The notes under the pieces: model-generated
The model's database searches: none
What the model was told of the DNA's origin: nothing
What the model saw: only the letters and a program-made list of their open reading frames with translations
Program-made: the position numbers and the translations under genes
Shown here: piece by piece, positions 1-7,096 of the stretch
Layout: each line of letters opens with the position of its first letter
Numbering within the stretch: position 1 is the stretch's first letter
Assembly (NCBI GenBank): GCA_024400305.1
Contig: JAKSMX010000028.1
Span: 1-39,970, forward strand
Length of the DNA stretch: 39,970 nucleotides
Direction of reading: 5' to 3'
Source: Bacteroidales bacterium
GTDB lineage: Bacteria; Bacteroidota; Bacteroidia; Bacteroidales; F082

Positions 1-92
1 GTTGCGGAACGAGTACAGATACTTCCCGTTGGACATTTTCACCTTCTTGTATAGTTGGGGTGCTTTGTTTATAAACCCAATACAAAAACATT

Positions 93-473
93 TCATTTGA
101 CACACGCAAGAAAACAAGACCTATAGGTCAAACCGTAGGTCTTGCCCTGGCCGGAAGCATATGAGATGTTGTCCTGCGCCAGCTCCCCGATGGCTCTGAA
201 AATGGTGTCGGAACTGCATGTGCGCAAGGTCGGGTGACATGAGAGATGGCGCATCAGATGCGACGTCACATCCTCCACGCATGAGCCGCCGCAGAAGTAC
301 ACGCTCATCAGGGAGCGGACAATCTCGCTGTACTGGTATCCGGAGACACCGCTGCATCTCCGGCCCAGTGTCGAGTCGATAACGGGTGAAAGCATGGAGT
401 CAAACAGCTCCATGATTGAAAAAATACCGCCAAAAGGTGTGAGTCTTTCAGATTTTATTTGTACTTTTGCCAT
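93..473 (-). pseudogene. IS1380-like transposase, N-terminal fragment
   Basis: The protein starts MAKVQIKSERLTPFGGIFSI and continues through YQYSEIVRSLMSVYFCGGSC and HLSCHPTLRTCSSDTIFRAI, which I recognise as the N-terminal region of Bacteroidota IS1380-type transposases (DDE enzymes of about 400 residues). Only about 110 residues are present. After GQGKTYGL the reading frame runs into unrelated residues and stops, so the catalytic core is missing and the copy must be inactive. The break falls exactly at the palindrome GACCTATAGGTC (118-129). Bases 1-96 on the minus strand are open again (MKCFCIGFINKAPQLYKKVK...) and run off the window edge; I do not recognise that stretch. The family call rests on remembered sequence and is good but unverified. 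Confidence 0.8.
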
Positions 474-633
474 GTCAATGCGGATTTTTATCTTGTTTGT
501 TTCACGGCATTAAGATAAGTGAAAATCCTGACATGGCAAAATCCTGGGCAACATTTTATTGCTCAGAATCTTAAAATAAATTTAATTTTATAATGCTGCG
601 GAATTAAGGTGAACCTGTTTTCGTAAAAAGTGT
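474..633. other. probable IS end and spacer before rnr
   Basis: This is AT-rich non-coding sequence upstream of the truncated transposase. It contains the word AAAATCCTG twice (about 521 and 539) and an imperfect inverted pair around ATTTTTATCTT and AAGATAAGTG. This is compatible with the terminal region of the IS. I could not define the exact end. Confidence 0.35.
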
Positions 634-641
634 TATTTTTG
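634..641 (+). promoter_or_regulatory. Bacteroidota -7 box upstream of rnr
   Basis: TATTTTTG matches the TAnnTTTG consensus and lies 29 bases before the rnr start codon. Confidence 0.6.
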
Positions 642-670
642 CAAATTGATTTTTAGTAAAGACGATATTT

Positions 671-2857
671 ATGGCAAAAAAGAAATCGAAAAACAACAGC
701 CTCAGCACTTTTGTGAACACCATCCTGCGTGTGTTCGGCGAGCATCCGTTCAAACCGATGAATTACAAGCAGATAGCGAAGATTCTGAGTGTGAGGGACG
801 CCGCCGGCAAAGATGTGATTTACCAGATTTTAGTGACACTTTGCAGAGACGGACAACTTGTTGAAAATCATCCATATAGCTATACATTAAATCCTGAACT
901 TATCGCTGAATACGGTCCGAAGCCGACTTACGTCATCGGCACCGTCGATATGAAAAGCACCGGCAAGGCTTACGTCATCCCGGAAGACGAGGGCGAGGAC
1001 ATACAGATCGCCTCGAACAACACGGGCAAGGCTCTTCACGGCGACAAGGTCAAGGTGCAGATGTTCCCGAAACGCGAGTCGAAGAAGAACGAAGGCGAGA
1101 TTGTGGAGGTTCTGCAACGCGCCCGTACTGAGTTCGTTGGCATCTTCAGCCTCTCGCACGGCTTCGGCTTCGTCATCTCCGACCGCGTCTCCATGCCGAT
1201 AGACATTTACGTCCCGCAAGGGAAATACAAAGGCGCGAAGGACGGACAGAAAGTCATAGTGAAGATGACAGACTGGCTCGACAACGCCCGCAACCCGTTC
1301 GGAGAGGTAGTGAAGGTGCTCGGTTACCCTGGCGAGAACAATGTCGAGATGCAGTCGATCCTTGCGGAGTTCGAGTATCCGCTTGAGTTCCCTAAAGATG
1401 TCGAGAAAGAAGCGAAGGCTATTTCCGACAAGATCAAGGTCTCAGAAATCAAGCAACGCCGCGACTTCCGCGACGTGCTGACCGTAACGATCGACCCGCG
1501 CGACGCGAAGGATTTCGACGACGCCGTTTCATACCGCAGACTGCCCAACGGACATCACGAAGTCGGCGTCCACATCGCCGACGTCTCTTATTACGTGAAG
1601 CCCGGCTCCGCCATCGACCGCGAGGCGCAGAGCCGCGGCACGTCAGTTTATCTCGTTGACCGCACCATCCCGATGCTGCCGGAGAAACTCTGCAACATGG
1701 TATGCTCGCTGCGCCCCGATGAGGAGAAACTGACGTTTTCGGCTGTCTTTGAGATGGACGACGACGCCAACATCATCGACAAATGGATTGGCAAGACCGT
1801 CATCAGGTCGGACCGCCGCTTCGCATACGAGGAGGTGCAGACCATGATCGAAGGCGGTGACGGCGATTATAAAGATGAGATATTGACACTCAATGCGTTG
1901 GCGACGAAACTCCGTGAGAAACGCATGGAACACGGCTCCATCAACTTCCATTCCGAAGAGGTGAAATTCATCCTCGACGAGAACATGAAACCCATCGACA
2001 CTTTCGTGAAGGTGCAGAACGAGGCGAACATGCTCATCGAGGACTTCATGCTTCTCGCGAACCGCACCGTCGCCGAGGCCGTCGGCAGGAAAGACAGCAA
2101 ATATCACGGATATACTTTCGTCTATCGCGTTCACGACGAGCCGAATCCGGAGAAGCTTTACAACTTCATCGCGCTTGTGTCGCGGCTCGGCTACTCGATG
2201 AACATCAGCACGCGCGAGAAGCTCGTGAAGTCGTACAACTCGCTCTTCAAGGCTGTAGAGGGCCGCGGCGAGAAGAACCTCATCGAGTCGGTGGCGGTCA
2301 GGACGATGGCAAAGGCGCTTTACAGCACGGTGAACATCGGGCACTATGGGCTGGCGTTCCCGTTCTACACACATTTCACATCGCCGATACGCCGTTACCC
2401 CGACTTGATGGTGCATCGTCTCATTGAGCGTTATATGATTGAAAACCAGCCGAGTGTGAGCCAGTCGGAGTTTGAGGTGCTGTGCCAGCACGCGAGCGAG
2501 ATGGAACGCCGCGCCGTCGAGATGGAGCGCGAGTCGGTGAAGTACAAGCAGGCCGAATACTTGCAGGACAAGATTGGCAAGGTGTTCGACGGACTCATCT
2601 CCGGCGTCTCGAAATGGGGCGTTTACGTCGAGCTTAAGGACAGCAAATGCGAGGGTCTTGTCAGATACAACACCTTCGACGACGACTATTATTATCTCGA
2701 CGAGGAGAACTTCCGCATCATCGGTCACGAACGCGGCATGATATACCAGCTCGGCGATGAGGTGAAAGTGCGCGTGAAGAACGTCGATCTGATCAAGAAA
2801 CAGCTTGATTTCGAGATGGTTGTGGTGAAGAACAGCGTAAAGAAGCCGAGGAAGTGA
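671..2857 (+). CDS. rnr: ribonuclease R
   Basis: RNase R is a cytoplasmic 3'-to-5' exoribonuclease that degrades structured RNA and takes part in mRNA, rRNA and tRNA quality control. The 728-residue product has the full family layout: an N-terminal winged-helix region (about 10-70), cold-shock-like OB domains (about 85-220), the RNB catalytic domain (about 262-590) and a C-terminal S1 domain (about 640-715, GKVFDGLISGVSKWGVYVEL). The metal-binding aspartates are visible in TIDPRDAKDFDDA (D275, D281, D283, D284), followed by HIADVSYYV and VYLVDRTIPMLPEKLC. The start is the ATG just after the promoter, and an alternative frame starting at 646 is a shadow. The gene stands alone and is intact. 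Confidence 0.95.
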   Translation: MAKKKSKNNSLSTFVNTILRVFGEHPFKPMNYKQIAKILSVRDAAGKDVIYQILVTLCRDGQLVENHPYSYTLNPELIAEYGPKPTYVIGTVDMKSTGKAYVIPEDEGEDIQIASNNTGKALHGDKVKVQMFPKRESKKNEGEIVEVLQRARTEFVGIFSLSHGFGFVISDRVSMPIDIYVPQGKYKGAKDGQKVIVKMTDWLDNARNPFGEVVKVLGYPGENNVEMQSILAEFEYPLEFPKDVEKEAKAISDKIKVSEIKQRRDFRDVLTVTIDPRDAKDFDDAVSYRRLPNGHHEVGVHIADVSYYVKPGSAIDREAQSRGTSVYLVDRTIPMLPEKLCNMVCSLRPDEEKLTFSAVFEMDDDANIIDKWIGKTVIRSDRRFAYEEVQTMIEGGDGDYKDEILTLNALATKLREKRMEHGSINFHSEEVKFILDENMKPIDTFVKVQNEANMLIEDFMLLANRTVAEAVGRKDSKYHGYTFVYRVHDEPNPEKLYNFIALVSRLGYSMNISTREKLVKSYNSLFKAVEGRGEKNLIESVAVRTMAKALYSTVNIGHYGLAFPFYTHFTSPIRRYPDLMVHRLIERYMIENQPSVSQSEFEVLCQHASEMERRAVEMERESVKYKQAEYLQDKIGKVFDGLISGVSKWGVYVELKDSKCEGLVRYNTFDDDYYYLDEENFRIIGHERGMIYQLGDEVKVRVKNVDLIKKQLDFEMVVVKNSVKKPRK

Positions 2858-2916
2858 GGGGGAGAAATCAGTTGGTTTATTTGATTTTTTCATAATCGTT
2901 ATTCAGGAAAAAACTG

Positions 2917-2924
2917 TATTTTTG
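2917..2924 (+). promoter_or_regulatory. -7 box upstream of the HipB-like gene
   Basis: TATTTTTG, followed by GCGGCG, lies 42 bases before the ATG at 2967. Confidence 0.55.
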
Positions 2925-2966
2925 CGGCGTTTTTTAGAAATACAATAATATCTCATATCTTGAAAT

Positions 2967-3317
2967 ATGCCGAATAACGACTATAATGGTATCAATAGAC
3001 TTTACACTTTTGAATTGGAGAGTGTTGAGGAGCTGATGGCTCGGATTTCGCGGCAAGTGCGGGACCGGCGTTTGGAAAGAGGGCTTTCGCGTGAGGCGTT
3101 GTCGATGATGTCGGGGGTGCCGGTGTCAACGCTTGCCAAGTTTGAGCAGAAGCATGTCATCTCGCTTTCGCAGTATGTCGCGATAGCCAAGGCGTTGGGT
3201 TACAGCGACCAGATGAAGTCGTTGCTTGCCGAGCCGCGTTATTCGACGCAGGAGGAATTGGAACAGATAAACCGTAATAAATCACGCAGACGTGGCCGCA
3301 ATGAATTCAACAGATAA
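2967..3317 (+). CDS. XRE-type helix-turn-helix regulator, HipB-like antitoxin
   Basis: This is a 116-residue DNA-binding protein. The HTH spans about residues 25-82, with VRDRRLERGLSREALSMMSG and VPVSTLAKFEQKHVISLSQY as the helix-turn-helix pair, followed by a basic tail (RRRGRNEFNR). Its 3' end overlaps the start of a hipA-like gene (3301) by 17 bases, the usual hipBA arrangement. In such modules HipB represses the operon and neutralises the HipA kinase. Here the partner is broken, so this protein is probably an orphan antitoxin or regulator. The reading frame itself is intact. Confidence 0.8.
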   Translation: MPNNDYNGINRLYTFELESVEELMARISRQVRDRRLERGLSREALSMMSGVPVSTLAKFEQKHVISLSQYVAIAKALGYSDQMKSLLAEPRYSTQEELEQINRNKSRRRGRNEFNR

Positions 3318-3612
3318 ACTCACCGTGATGATGCACGGCCGTATGGTCGGCACGCTCGTTCTCACACCCGACTCGCGACAGGCGAGTTTCCGTTATTCGC
3401 AGGAATGGCTGCATGATGGTTTCAGCATCTCGCCGCTGAATTGCCGCTTGAAGACAAGCTTTTCATCGCGCAGCCGATGCCTTTCTACGGCAATTTCGGC
3501 ATATTTGAAGATTCGCTTCCCGACGCGAGAAGACCTCGTCGCCTGCGGCGCGACAATCAGGATCACGCCTGCGAGGTGCAATGAGATGATAGACGAAATC
3601 TGGAACGCCTGA
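3301..3612 (+). pseudogene. hipA-like kinase remnant, frameshifted and internally deleted
   Basis: The first 47 codons read MNSTDKLTVMMHGRMVGTLV...SPLN, a HipA N-terminal domain. The frame then shifts: at about 3440 the next frame continues with LPLEDKLFIAQPMPFYGNFG and IFEDSLPD, which is what HipA should read next. One missing base in the CTGAATTGCCG stretch explains this. After SLPD homology stops, and the original frame ends with LVACGATIRITPARCNEMID and EIWNA, which resembles a HipA C-terminal helix. About 200-300 central residues, including the kinase active site, are absent. A full-length HipA is about 310-440 residues, so this copy cannot be functional. The N-terminal match is strong; the C-terminal match is tentative. 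Confidence 0.75.
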
Positions 3613-3919
3613 ACGGAATCTTGAAACCTTGTGAACTTGACATATTTCCGTTCCTTTGTTGGCTTTCGTGATGATGTATTAATCCCCCACCGCATTTTTC
3701 GCAGGCAGTCGGAAGTTGTCGTGTCTTTGCAGCCCGATTTGAGACGCTTCGCGTGCGCGGCTATCATGCCAACTGATGGAAAGAATTCTGCTGTCAAGCA
3801 AATTAATTACGGTCTAAAAGTCTAAAGTCAACGGACTAATGACTGAAAACTAACGACTAAGGACTAACGATTAACGGAAATATCTTGCTGATTTTTCTTA
3901 CGTATATGTGAAAATGTAG
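3613..3919. other. intergenic decay region
   Basis: No convincing gene is seen here. Short open stretches (for example 3631-3825 plus and 3393-3797 minus) have no recognisable content. From about 3811 to 3877 the sequence is a degenerate run of GACTAA/AACGAC words (GGACTAATGACTG, ACTAACGACTAAGG), simple filler of the kind often seen between Bacteroidota genes. Confidence 0.4.
3811..3877. repeat. degenerate GACTAAcGACTAA repeat
   Basis: About 67 bases are composed of variants of GACTAA and AACGAC in tandem, with no fixed period. Confidence 0.5.
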
Positions 3920-3946
3920 TATTTTTGTAGTCGTAAAACTACAAAA
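3920..3946 (+). promoter_or_regulatory. promoter overlapping an inverted repeat
   Basis: The -7 box TATTTTTG (3920-3927) overlaps the left arm of an exact inverted repeat, TTTTGTAG (3923-3930) and CTACAAAA (3939-3946), separated by 8 bases. The dyad covers the likely transcription start, which suits an operator for autorepression of the small two-gene operon that starts at 3951. Confidence 0.5.
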
Positions 3947-3950
3947 TCTC

Positions 3951-4112
3951 ATGAAGTATGTTAAAAGACAGATTGGACTTCAAATGCGAGAGTTTCGAAG
4001 GAGTCATCTTGCATTAGAAGATTTCTTGAAAGGCATCCAATATACACGAGGCGAAACTTTTCAATATGCTTTTTGTACAGAGAAAGCCATTGGTAAATTG
4101 CATAAGATATGA
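3951..4112 (+). CDS. 53-residue protein resembling a DUF3990 C-terminus
   Basis: This short ORF starts directly behind a promoter and ends with an ATGA overlap with the next gene, so the two are translationally coupled. The product reads MKYVKRQIGLQMREFRRSHL... and ends ETFQYAFCTEKAIGKLHKI. That ending resembles the C-terminus of DUF3990 proteins (about 150-170 residues, often in small toxin-like loci), where a phrase like QxxFHTEKAL is typical. If so, it is a 5'-truncated remnant that has kept or gained a promoter. It could instead be a genuine small protein. The DUF3990 link is from memory and moderate. Confidence 0.5.
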   Translation: MKYVKRQIGLQMREFRRSHLALEDFLKGIQYTRGETFQYAFCTEKAIGKLHKI

Positions 4113-4333
4113 ATATAAGCGAACAAGATTTCAAATATATGGTTGAGGGCGCGACAGCAGACTTGATCCGTTTGTTGATAGAACGTAAGGACTACGATAT
4201 GAAATCGGCAGTTGATGCAGTGTATCAATCTGAGACTTATGCCGCACTCAACCGTCCTCAAACCGGCTTATATTATCAAAGTTCCGGTTATCTTTTTGAC
4301 TATTTGTTAGAGGAACTCGGAGTCCGTGCTTAA
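4109..4333 (+). CDS. small conserved protein, partner in a DUF3990/DUF3791-type locus
   Basis: This 74-residue protein contains DLIRLLIERKDYDMKSAVDA, VYQSETYAAL and TGLYYQSSGYLFDYLLEELG. Short proteins with this LYNSETFxxLxxPxTGLYFQS-like pattern are common in Bacteroidota and Firmicutes and often sit beside DUF3990 and DUF3791 genes. It is soluble and probably alpha-helical. It is coupled to the upstream ORF by an ATGA overlap. Its stop codon is followed after three bases by a minisatellite. Function is unknown; by context it may be an antitoxin-like or accessory component. Confidence 0.6.
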   Translation: MNISEQDFKYMVEGATADLIRLLIERKDYDMKSAVDAVYQSETYAALNRPQTGLYYQSSGYLFDYLLEELGVRA

Positions 4334-4336
4334 TCC

Positions 4337-4546
4337 TAACTCTTCGGGAAGATGTCCTGAGCCTTCGGGAGGGTGTCCGAACTCTTCGGGAAGGTGTCTG
4401 AACTTTTCGGGAAGATGTCCGAACTTTTCGGGAAGATGTCCGAACTCTTCGGGAGGGTGTCCGAACTCTTCGGGAGGGTGTCCGAACTCTTCGGGAAGAT
4501 GTCCGAACTCTTCGGGAAGGTGTCTGAACTCTTCGGGAAGATTTCA
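4337..4546. repeat. minisatellite, ten 21-bp units
   Basis: Ten tandem units of exactly 21 bp begin three bases after the stop codon at 4331-4333. Each has the core ACTCTTCGGGAAG followed by a variable (A/G)TGTCC. Units 1, 2 and 10 are the most diverged. Variation is mostly transitions (AAG/GGG, CTC/TTT). Because 21 is divisible by three, several frames stay open: NSSGRCP and SELFGKV on the plus strand, TFPKSSD and RRVRTSS on the minus strand. I do not regard any of these as shown to be a gene. Confidence 0.9.
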
Positions 4547-4583
4547 AAAAAATAATCGGGGTGTTTTTTCTGAAAAAATATAC

Positions 4584-4591
4584 TATCTTTG
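4584..4591 (+). promoter_or_regulatory. orphan -7 box
   Basis: TATCTTTG followed by CAGCG is a good promoter element, but the only ORF behind it is an eight-codon one (ATG at 4623, stop at 4647-4649). It may be the remnant of a lost gene. Confidence 0.4.
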
Positions 4592-4663
4592 CAGCGTAAT
4601 AACAATTATAAATTTATTTCTTATGGCAACGAGCCCCAAAAGTGTGTAAAATTCAAAGTTTTA

Positions 4664-4671
4664 TATCTTTG
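4664..4671 (+). promoter_or_regulatory. second orphan -7 box
   Basis: A second TATCTTTG points into the 3' end of the convergent minus-strand gene at 4698. A transcript from it would be antisense to the dual-OB operon. No plus-strand gene follows. Confidence 0.35.
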
Positions 4672-4697
4672 TAAAGCGAAAATAAAAAAATGTTTTT

Positions 4698-5330
4698 TCA
4701 CATATACCATCCTGAAAGTTGGAGATAACATATTTCTTCATCTTCAGAATTTTCAGGCTTCCACCAATGGGCAAGCGAAAGTCTCAACAAAGTGCCGATT
4801 GGAATATTTCCCAACGGATTTTCGAAACCAACAAATGGTATTGAATAACCCCATCGGTTCGTGAAATCTTTATATCTGAATCGTACTTTCCCATTATAAT
4901 CATTTCTTGACAAATCATGGTCGGCAATCCAGAAACAAGTGCTGTTTTGTGGTACATTGTCTTTATTTATGTACAATTTACCCGTTTCGTTCTTGACAAT
5001 TTTGTTTTCAAATACATTCCCTATATTTCCGGTGTAAATAGTTGCGCCACTGTCACGAATTGCATCACACATGCTTGATGCGGGCAGGGTCTCAACAAAA
5101 TTCCTTTGAAGTACTCTTACATCTTCTGAATGAGGCAAAGGCCTGATGTTGATTTTACAATAGTCAATGTTCCAAATATCCTTAATGTTGTATGGGCATT
5201 CATCTTTACTTTCGTGATAACCATTGTGGTTAAACAAACGTATTGGAGTTCCATTTTCCAAATCGATGCCACTGACACATACCATGTCGTTCTGCATCTT
5301 GGTTCTTGATACTATTAAAACTTTATTCAT
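4698..5330 (-). CDS. dual OB-domain protein linked to DUF488 genes
   Basis: The 210-residue protein starts MNKVLIVSRTKMQNDMVCVSG and IDLENGTPIRLFN, and continues with CPYNIKDIWNIDYCK and the C-terminal GTLLRLSLAHWWKP. I recognise it as the dual OB-containing family that is often encoded next to DUF488 genes. OB folds usually bind nucleic acid or nucleotides, but no activity is known to me for this family. It is the last gene of a three-gene minus-strand operon, 31 bases after the second DUF488 gene. There is no signal peptide or membrane segment, so it is cytoplasmic. The family call is moderately sure; a role in nucleic-acid or conflict biology is inference. Confidence 0.7.
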   Translation of the reverse strand: MNKVLIVSRTKMQNDMVCVSGIDLENGTPIRLFNHNGYHESKDECPYNIKDIWNIDYCKINIRPLPHSEDVRVLQRNFVETLPASSMCDAIRDSGATIYTGNIGNVFENKIVKNETGKLYINKDNVPQNSTCFWIADHDLSRNDYNGKVRFRYKDFTNRWGYSIPFVGFENPLGNIPIGTLLRLSLAHWWKPENSEDEEICYLQLSGWYM

Positions 5331-5361
5331 AACTATTATTTTGTTTTTGTTAAAATTGACT

Positions 5362-5841
5362 TTACAGATGTATTATTTCATAGTTGTATTTTCTTTGTAA
5401 TTCATTGGCGACCAACGACCTGTGACATGCGCAGGCTTTCTCTTCCACGCATAGCAGCACGACATTTTGGGCGTTCATCTTTTTCAATTCTGATACAAAG
5501 TTGTCGAAATCAAAATTGCTGAGTATCTGCTTGCAATATTCATTGGCGAAGACTTGTCCGAGTTTGTTACGGAACCTTTTGAGTTCTCCTGTCCGTGCAT
5601 CCTCCGACTTTTGTTTCTCCCTGATTTCTGAAGTCGGAGCCAACTTCTTTATATGCAGGTAGTTAATTCGCATCTCAGCTAATTTATTCTGAAGATGAGT
5701 GCTGTTTGAGAAGGCGTATTCTCGGCCTCTCACGCCGCGACGCTGGCGAATATCACAAAATGTATCTATGTGATTGTCTGACAGTTTGTTGAAAAACTGT
5801 TCTTCAGTGGAATTATAAACTCCCAATGTAAATATCTTCAT
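5362..5841 (-). CDS. DUF488 family protein (second copy)
   Basis: With the start at MKIFTLGVYNS the product is 159 residues. The frame is open upstream to 5967, but that part lies inside the preceding gene and would be a long overlap. The chosen ATG gives a 29-base overlap, typical of coupled genes. Family marks are the N-terminal TLGVYNSTEEQF, DTFCDIRQRRGVRGREYAFS and the C-terminal VVLLCVEEKACACHRSLVAN with the conserved CHR. DUF488 is a small alpha/beta family of unknown biochemistry. The copy is complete but only distantly similar to its neighbour, so the two are not a recent duplication. Confidence 0.8.
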   Translation of the reverse strand: MKIFTLGVYNSTEEQFFNKLSDNHIDTFCDIRQRRGVRGREYAFSNSTHLQNKLAEMRINYLHIKKLAPTSEIREKQKSEDARTGELKRFRNKLGQVFANEYCKQILSNFDFDNFVSELKKMNAQNVVLLCVEEKACACHRSLVANELQRKYNYEIIHL

Positions 5842-6394
5842 TCTGTTCTGCGTATGCTTTTCTTGACATGAAATTTGTTTCTTCACCGAATAAATCAACA
5901 GTTCCAAGTCCTTTTGTGACTTCCAACATAACCTCCGACTGCGTTTTTGCTTTGCCGATGCCGACAATATGATTCAGCACGACGCCTCGTTTCAGCAATT
6001 CCTGCCCGACGAGTTTGCTTCTGTGGCACATCGACGGATTCGATTCGCTGCACATGATAGCCAACCTGATGCTTTTCTCATTTGCAACAATCAGACGTTC
6101 CATGCCTTTTATAAAAAATGCCTTTTTCCCGAGTTTCTCATAGTCAATATGTCCGTCGGTATAGCATGAAGGGTCGCTTGGCAGTCCGCCGATGGCGTCA
6201 CCCATATATATATACGCGAAGCCTGCATTTCTCATAAGCATCTGCAGTCTTTCTCGGTTAAAGTCTGGATTCCATTTTGAATACGGCTTGGTGCGAATAT
6301 CGGCAAGATATTGAATGTCAAAAGATTTTAATTCGTTTTTGAATTCTTCGATACTCTTGCTGCCATGTCCGATTGAGTATAATGTTGATTCCAT
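5813..6394 (-). CDS. DUF488 family protein (first copy)
   Basis: This 193-residue protein begins MESTLYSIGHGSKSIEEFKN and has the conserved SIGHG, YLADIRTKPYSKWNPDFN, MGDAIGG and the C-terminal IMCSESNPSMCHRSKLVGQE. These are the standard DUF488 motifs (TIGHS, DVR..P.S, C.E....CHR). The extra C-terminal 45 residues (VTKGLGTVDLFGEETNFMSR...) are seen in many members. It is the first gene of the operon with the second DUF488 and the dual-OB gene, and a promoter lies 20 bases upstream. The two DUF488 paralogues may form a heteromer, which is inference from their coupling. Confidence 0.85.
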   Translation of the reverse strand: MESTLYSIGHGSKSIEEFKNELKSFDIQYLADIRTKPYSKWNPDFNRERLQMLMRNAGFAYIYMGDAIGGLPSDPSCYTDGHIDYEKLGKKAFFIKGMERLIVANEKSIRLAIMCSESNPSMCHRSKLVGQELLKRGVVLNHIVGIGKAKTQSEVMLEVTKGLGTVDLFGEETNFMSRKAYAEQNEDIYIGSL

Positions 6395-6413
6395 TGTGAT
6401 TGAATTTAGACTG

Positions 6414-6421
6414 CAAAGATA
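6414..6421 (-). promoter_or_regulatory. promoter of the DUF488/dual-OB operon
   Basis: TATCTTTG on the minus strand, followed by CAGTC, ends 20 bases before the start codon at 6394. Confidence 0.6.
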
Positions 6422-6480
6422 ATTGTTTTCAATAGATTTTCAGTGCGTTGGTGGTAATTTATTTTTGAGTTCGTGATGAA

Positions 6481-6966
6481 TCATGCAATTTTTCTATAAA
6501 GTGAATTTATCATGGATTCCGACATGCTGAGCAAATTCTGCTCGTCTGCATATTTTCCGGATAATTGGAGTTGAGTCGCCATGTGATCTTTCAGCATTAT
6601 TTTTGTTTGTGATCTGGCGAAATTCTCATTGAATTTTATCCATTCTGAGCCACCCCATTTTCTTGAACAAATTAATCGGGGTGTTCTTTCGTTCCAACCA
6701 AATATTTTTATTCCATTTAAGAAAGTGTGCTTGTATCCCTCTCCAATGTCATAACACACTATCAGACGTTCAGAAGCCTGTATCACTTGATAGTAAGTGT
6801 TGCCAGCTCGACTCGTATAACCTCTTGTGAGGAATATGTTTTTGTCCGGAATATAGGTCCACAGACTTCCGGTGATTACCGGCAGTTTTGAATTTCTGAA
6901 CTCGGTTAGTTCTGATGTTGTAATGGTGACGCTGTTGTTGCATTTCTCATTTTTCACGATTTCCAT
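6481..6966 (-). CDS. unrecognised 161-residue protein
   Basis: I do not recognise this protein. The frame extends to a TTG at 7002, but that codon overlaps the -7 box, so the start is taken as the ATG at 6966 (MEIVKNEKCNNSVTITT). It is soluble, with aromatic-rich segments (SLWTYIPDKNIFLTRGYTSR, WNERTPRLICSRKWGGSEWI) and a helical C-terminus (LSMSESMINSLYRKI). There is no signal or membrane segment. Its upstream region is a 90-bp direct repeat of the region upstream of the WYL regulator at 13074, which suggests common regulation or shared origin. It stands alone between the DUF488 operon and the exonuclease VII-like gene. Confidence 0.6.
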   Translation of the reverse strand: MEIVKNEKCNNSVTITTSELTEFRNSKLPVITGSLWTYIPDKNIFLTRGYTSRAGNTYYQVIQASERLIVCYDIGEGYKHTFLNGIKIFGWNERTPRLICSRKWGGSEWIKFNENFARSQTKIMLKDHMATQLQLSGKYADEQNLLSMSESMINSLYRKIA

Positions 6967-6991
6967 AACGGTGTATTTTGTTTTTACACTG

Positions 6992-6999
6992 CAAAAATA
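6992..6999 (-). promoter_or_regulatory. promoter of the unrecognised 161-residue gene
   Basis: TATTTTTG on the minus strand, followed by CAGTG, with a 25-base leader to the ATG at 6966. The 90-bp direct repeat begins only 7 bases upstream. Confidence 0.6.
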
Positions 7000-7006
7000 C
7001 AAAGGT

Positions 7007-7096
7007 GGTGCGAAATGGATGTTCGTGGTTGGAAATTGTTAAAATTTGTCATAAATTATCAATATGAATATCGTTTTCTGATTCTTCTTTAAATCT
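7007..7096. repeat. direct repeat A (about 90 bp), proximal copy
   Basis: The sequence from GGTGCGAAATGGATGTTCGT to TTCTTCTTTAAATCT recurs in the same orientation at 13109-13198. By hand alignment about 80 of 90 positions match without a gap. Weaker similarity continues 10-15 bases toward the promoter. Both copies lie immediately upstream of a minus-strand promoter and bound a 6-kb block. Confidence 0.9.

Noticed and set aside
1643-2893. 416-codon minus-strand frame opposite rnr
   Set aside because: It is the complement of the conserved RNase R gene, with His/Val/Leu/Asp-rich shadow composition and no domain.
4248-4605. minus-strand frames with 7-residue repeats over the minisatellite
   Set aside because: Open only because the 21-bp unit lacks stops in those frames; no start region or conserved flanks. 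Kept only as a repeat observation.
6967-7002. upstream TTG start for the 161-residue gene
   Set aside because: The codon overlaps the -7 promoter element, so it would not be in the transcript.
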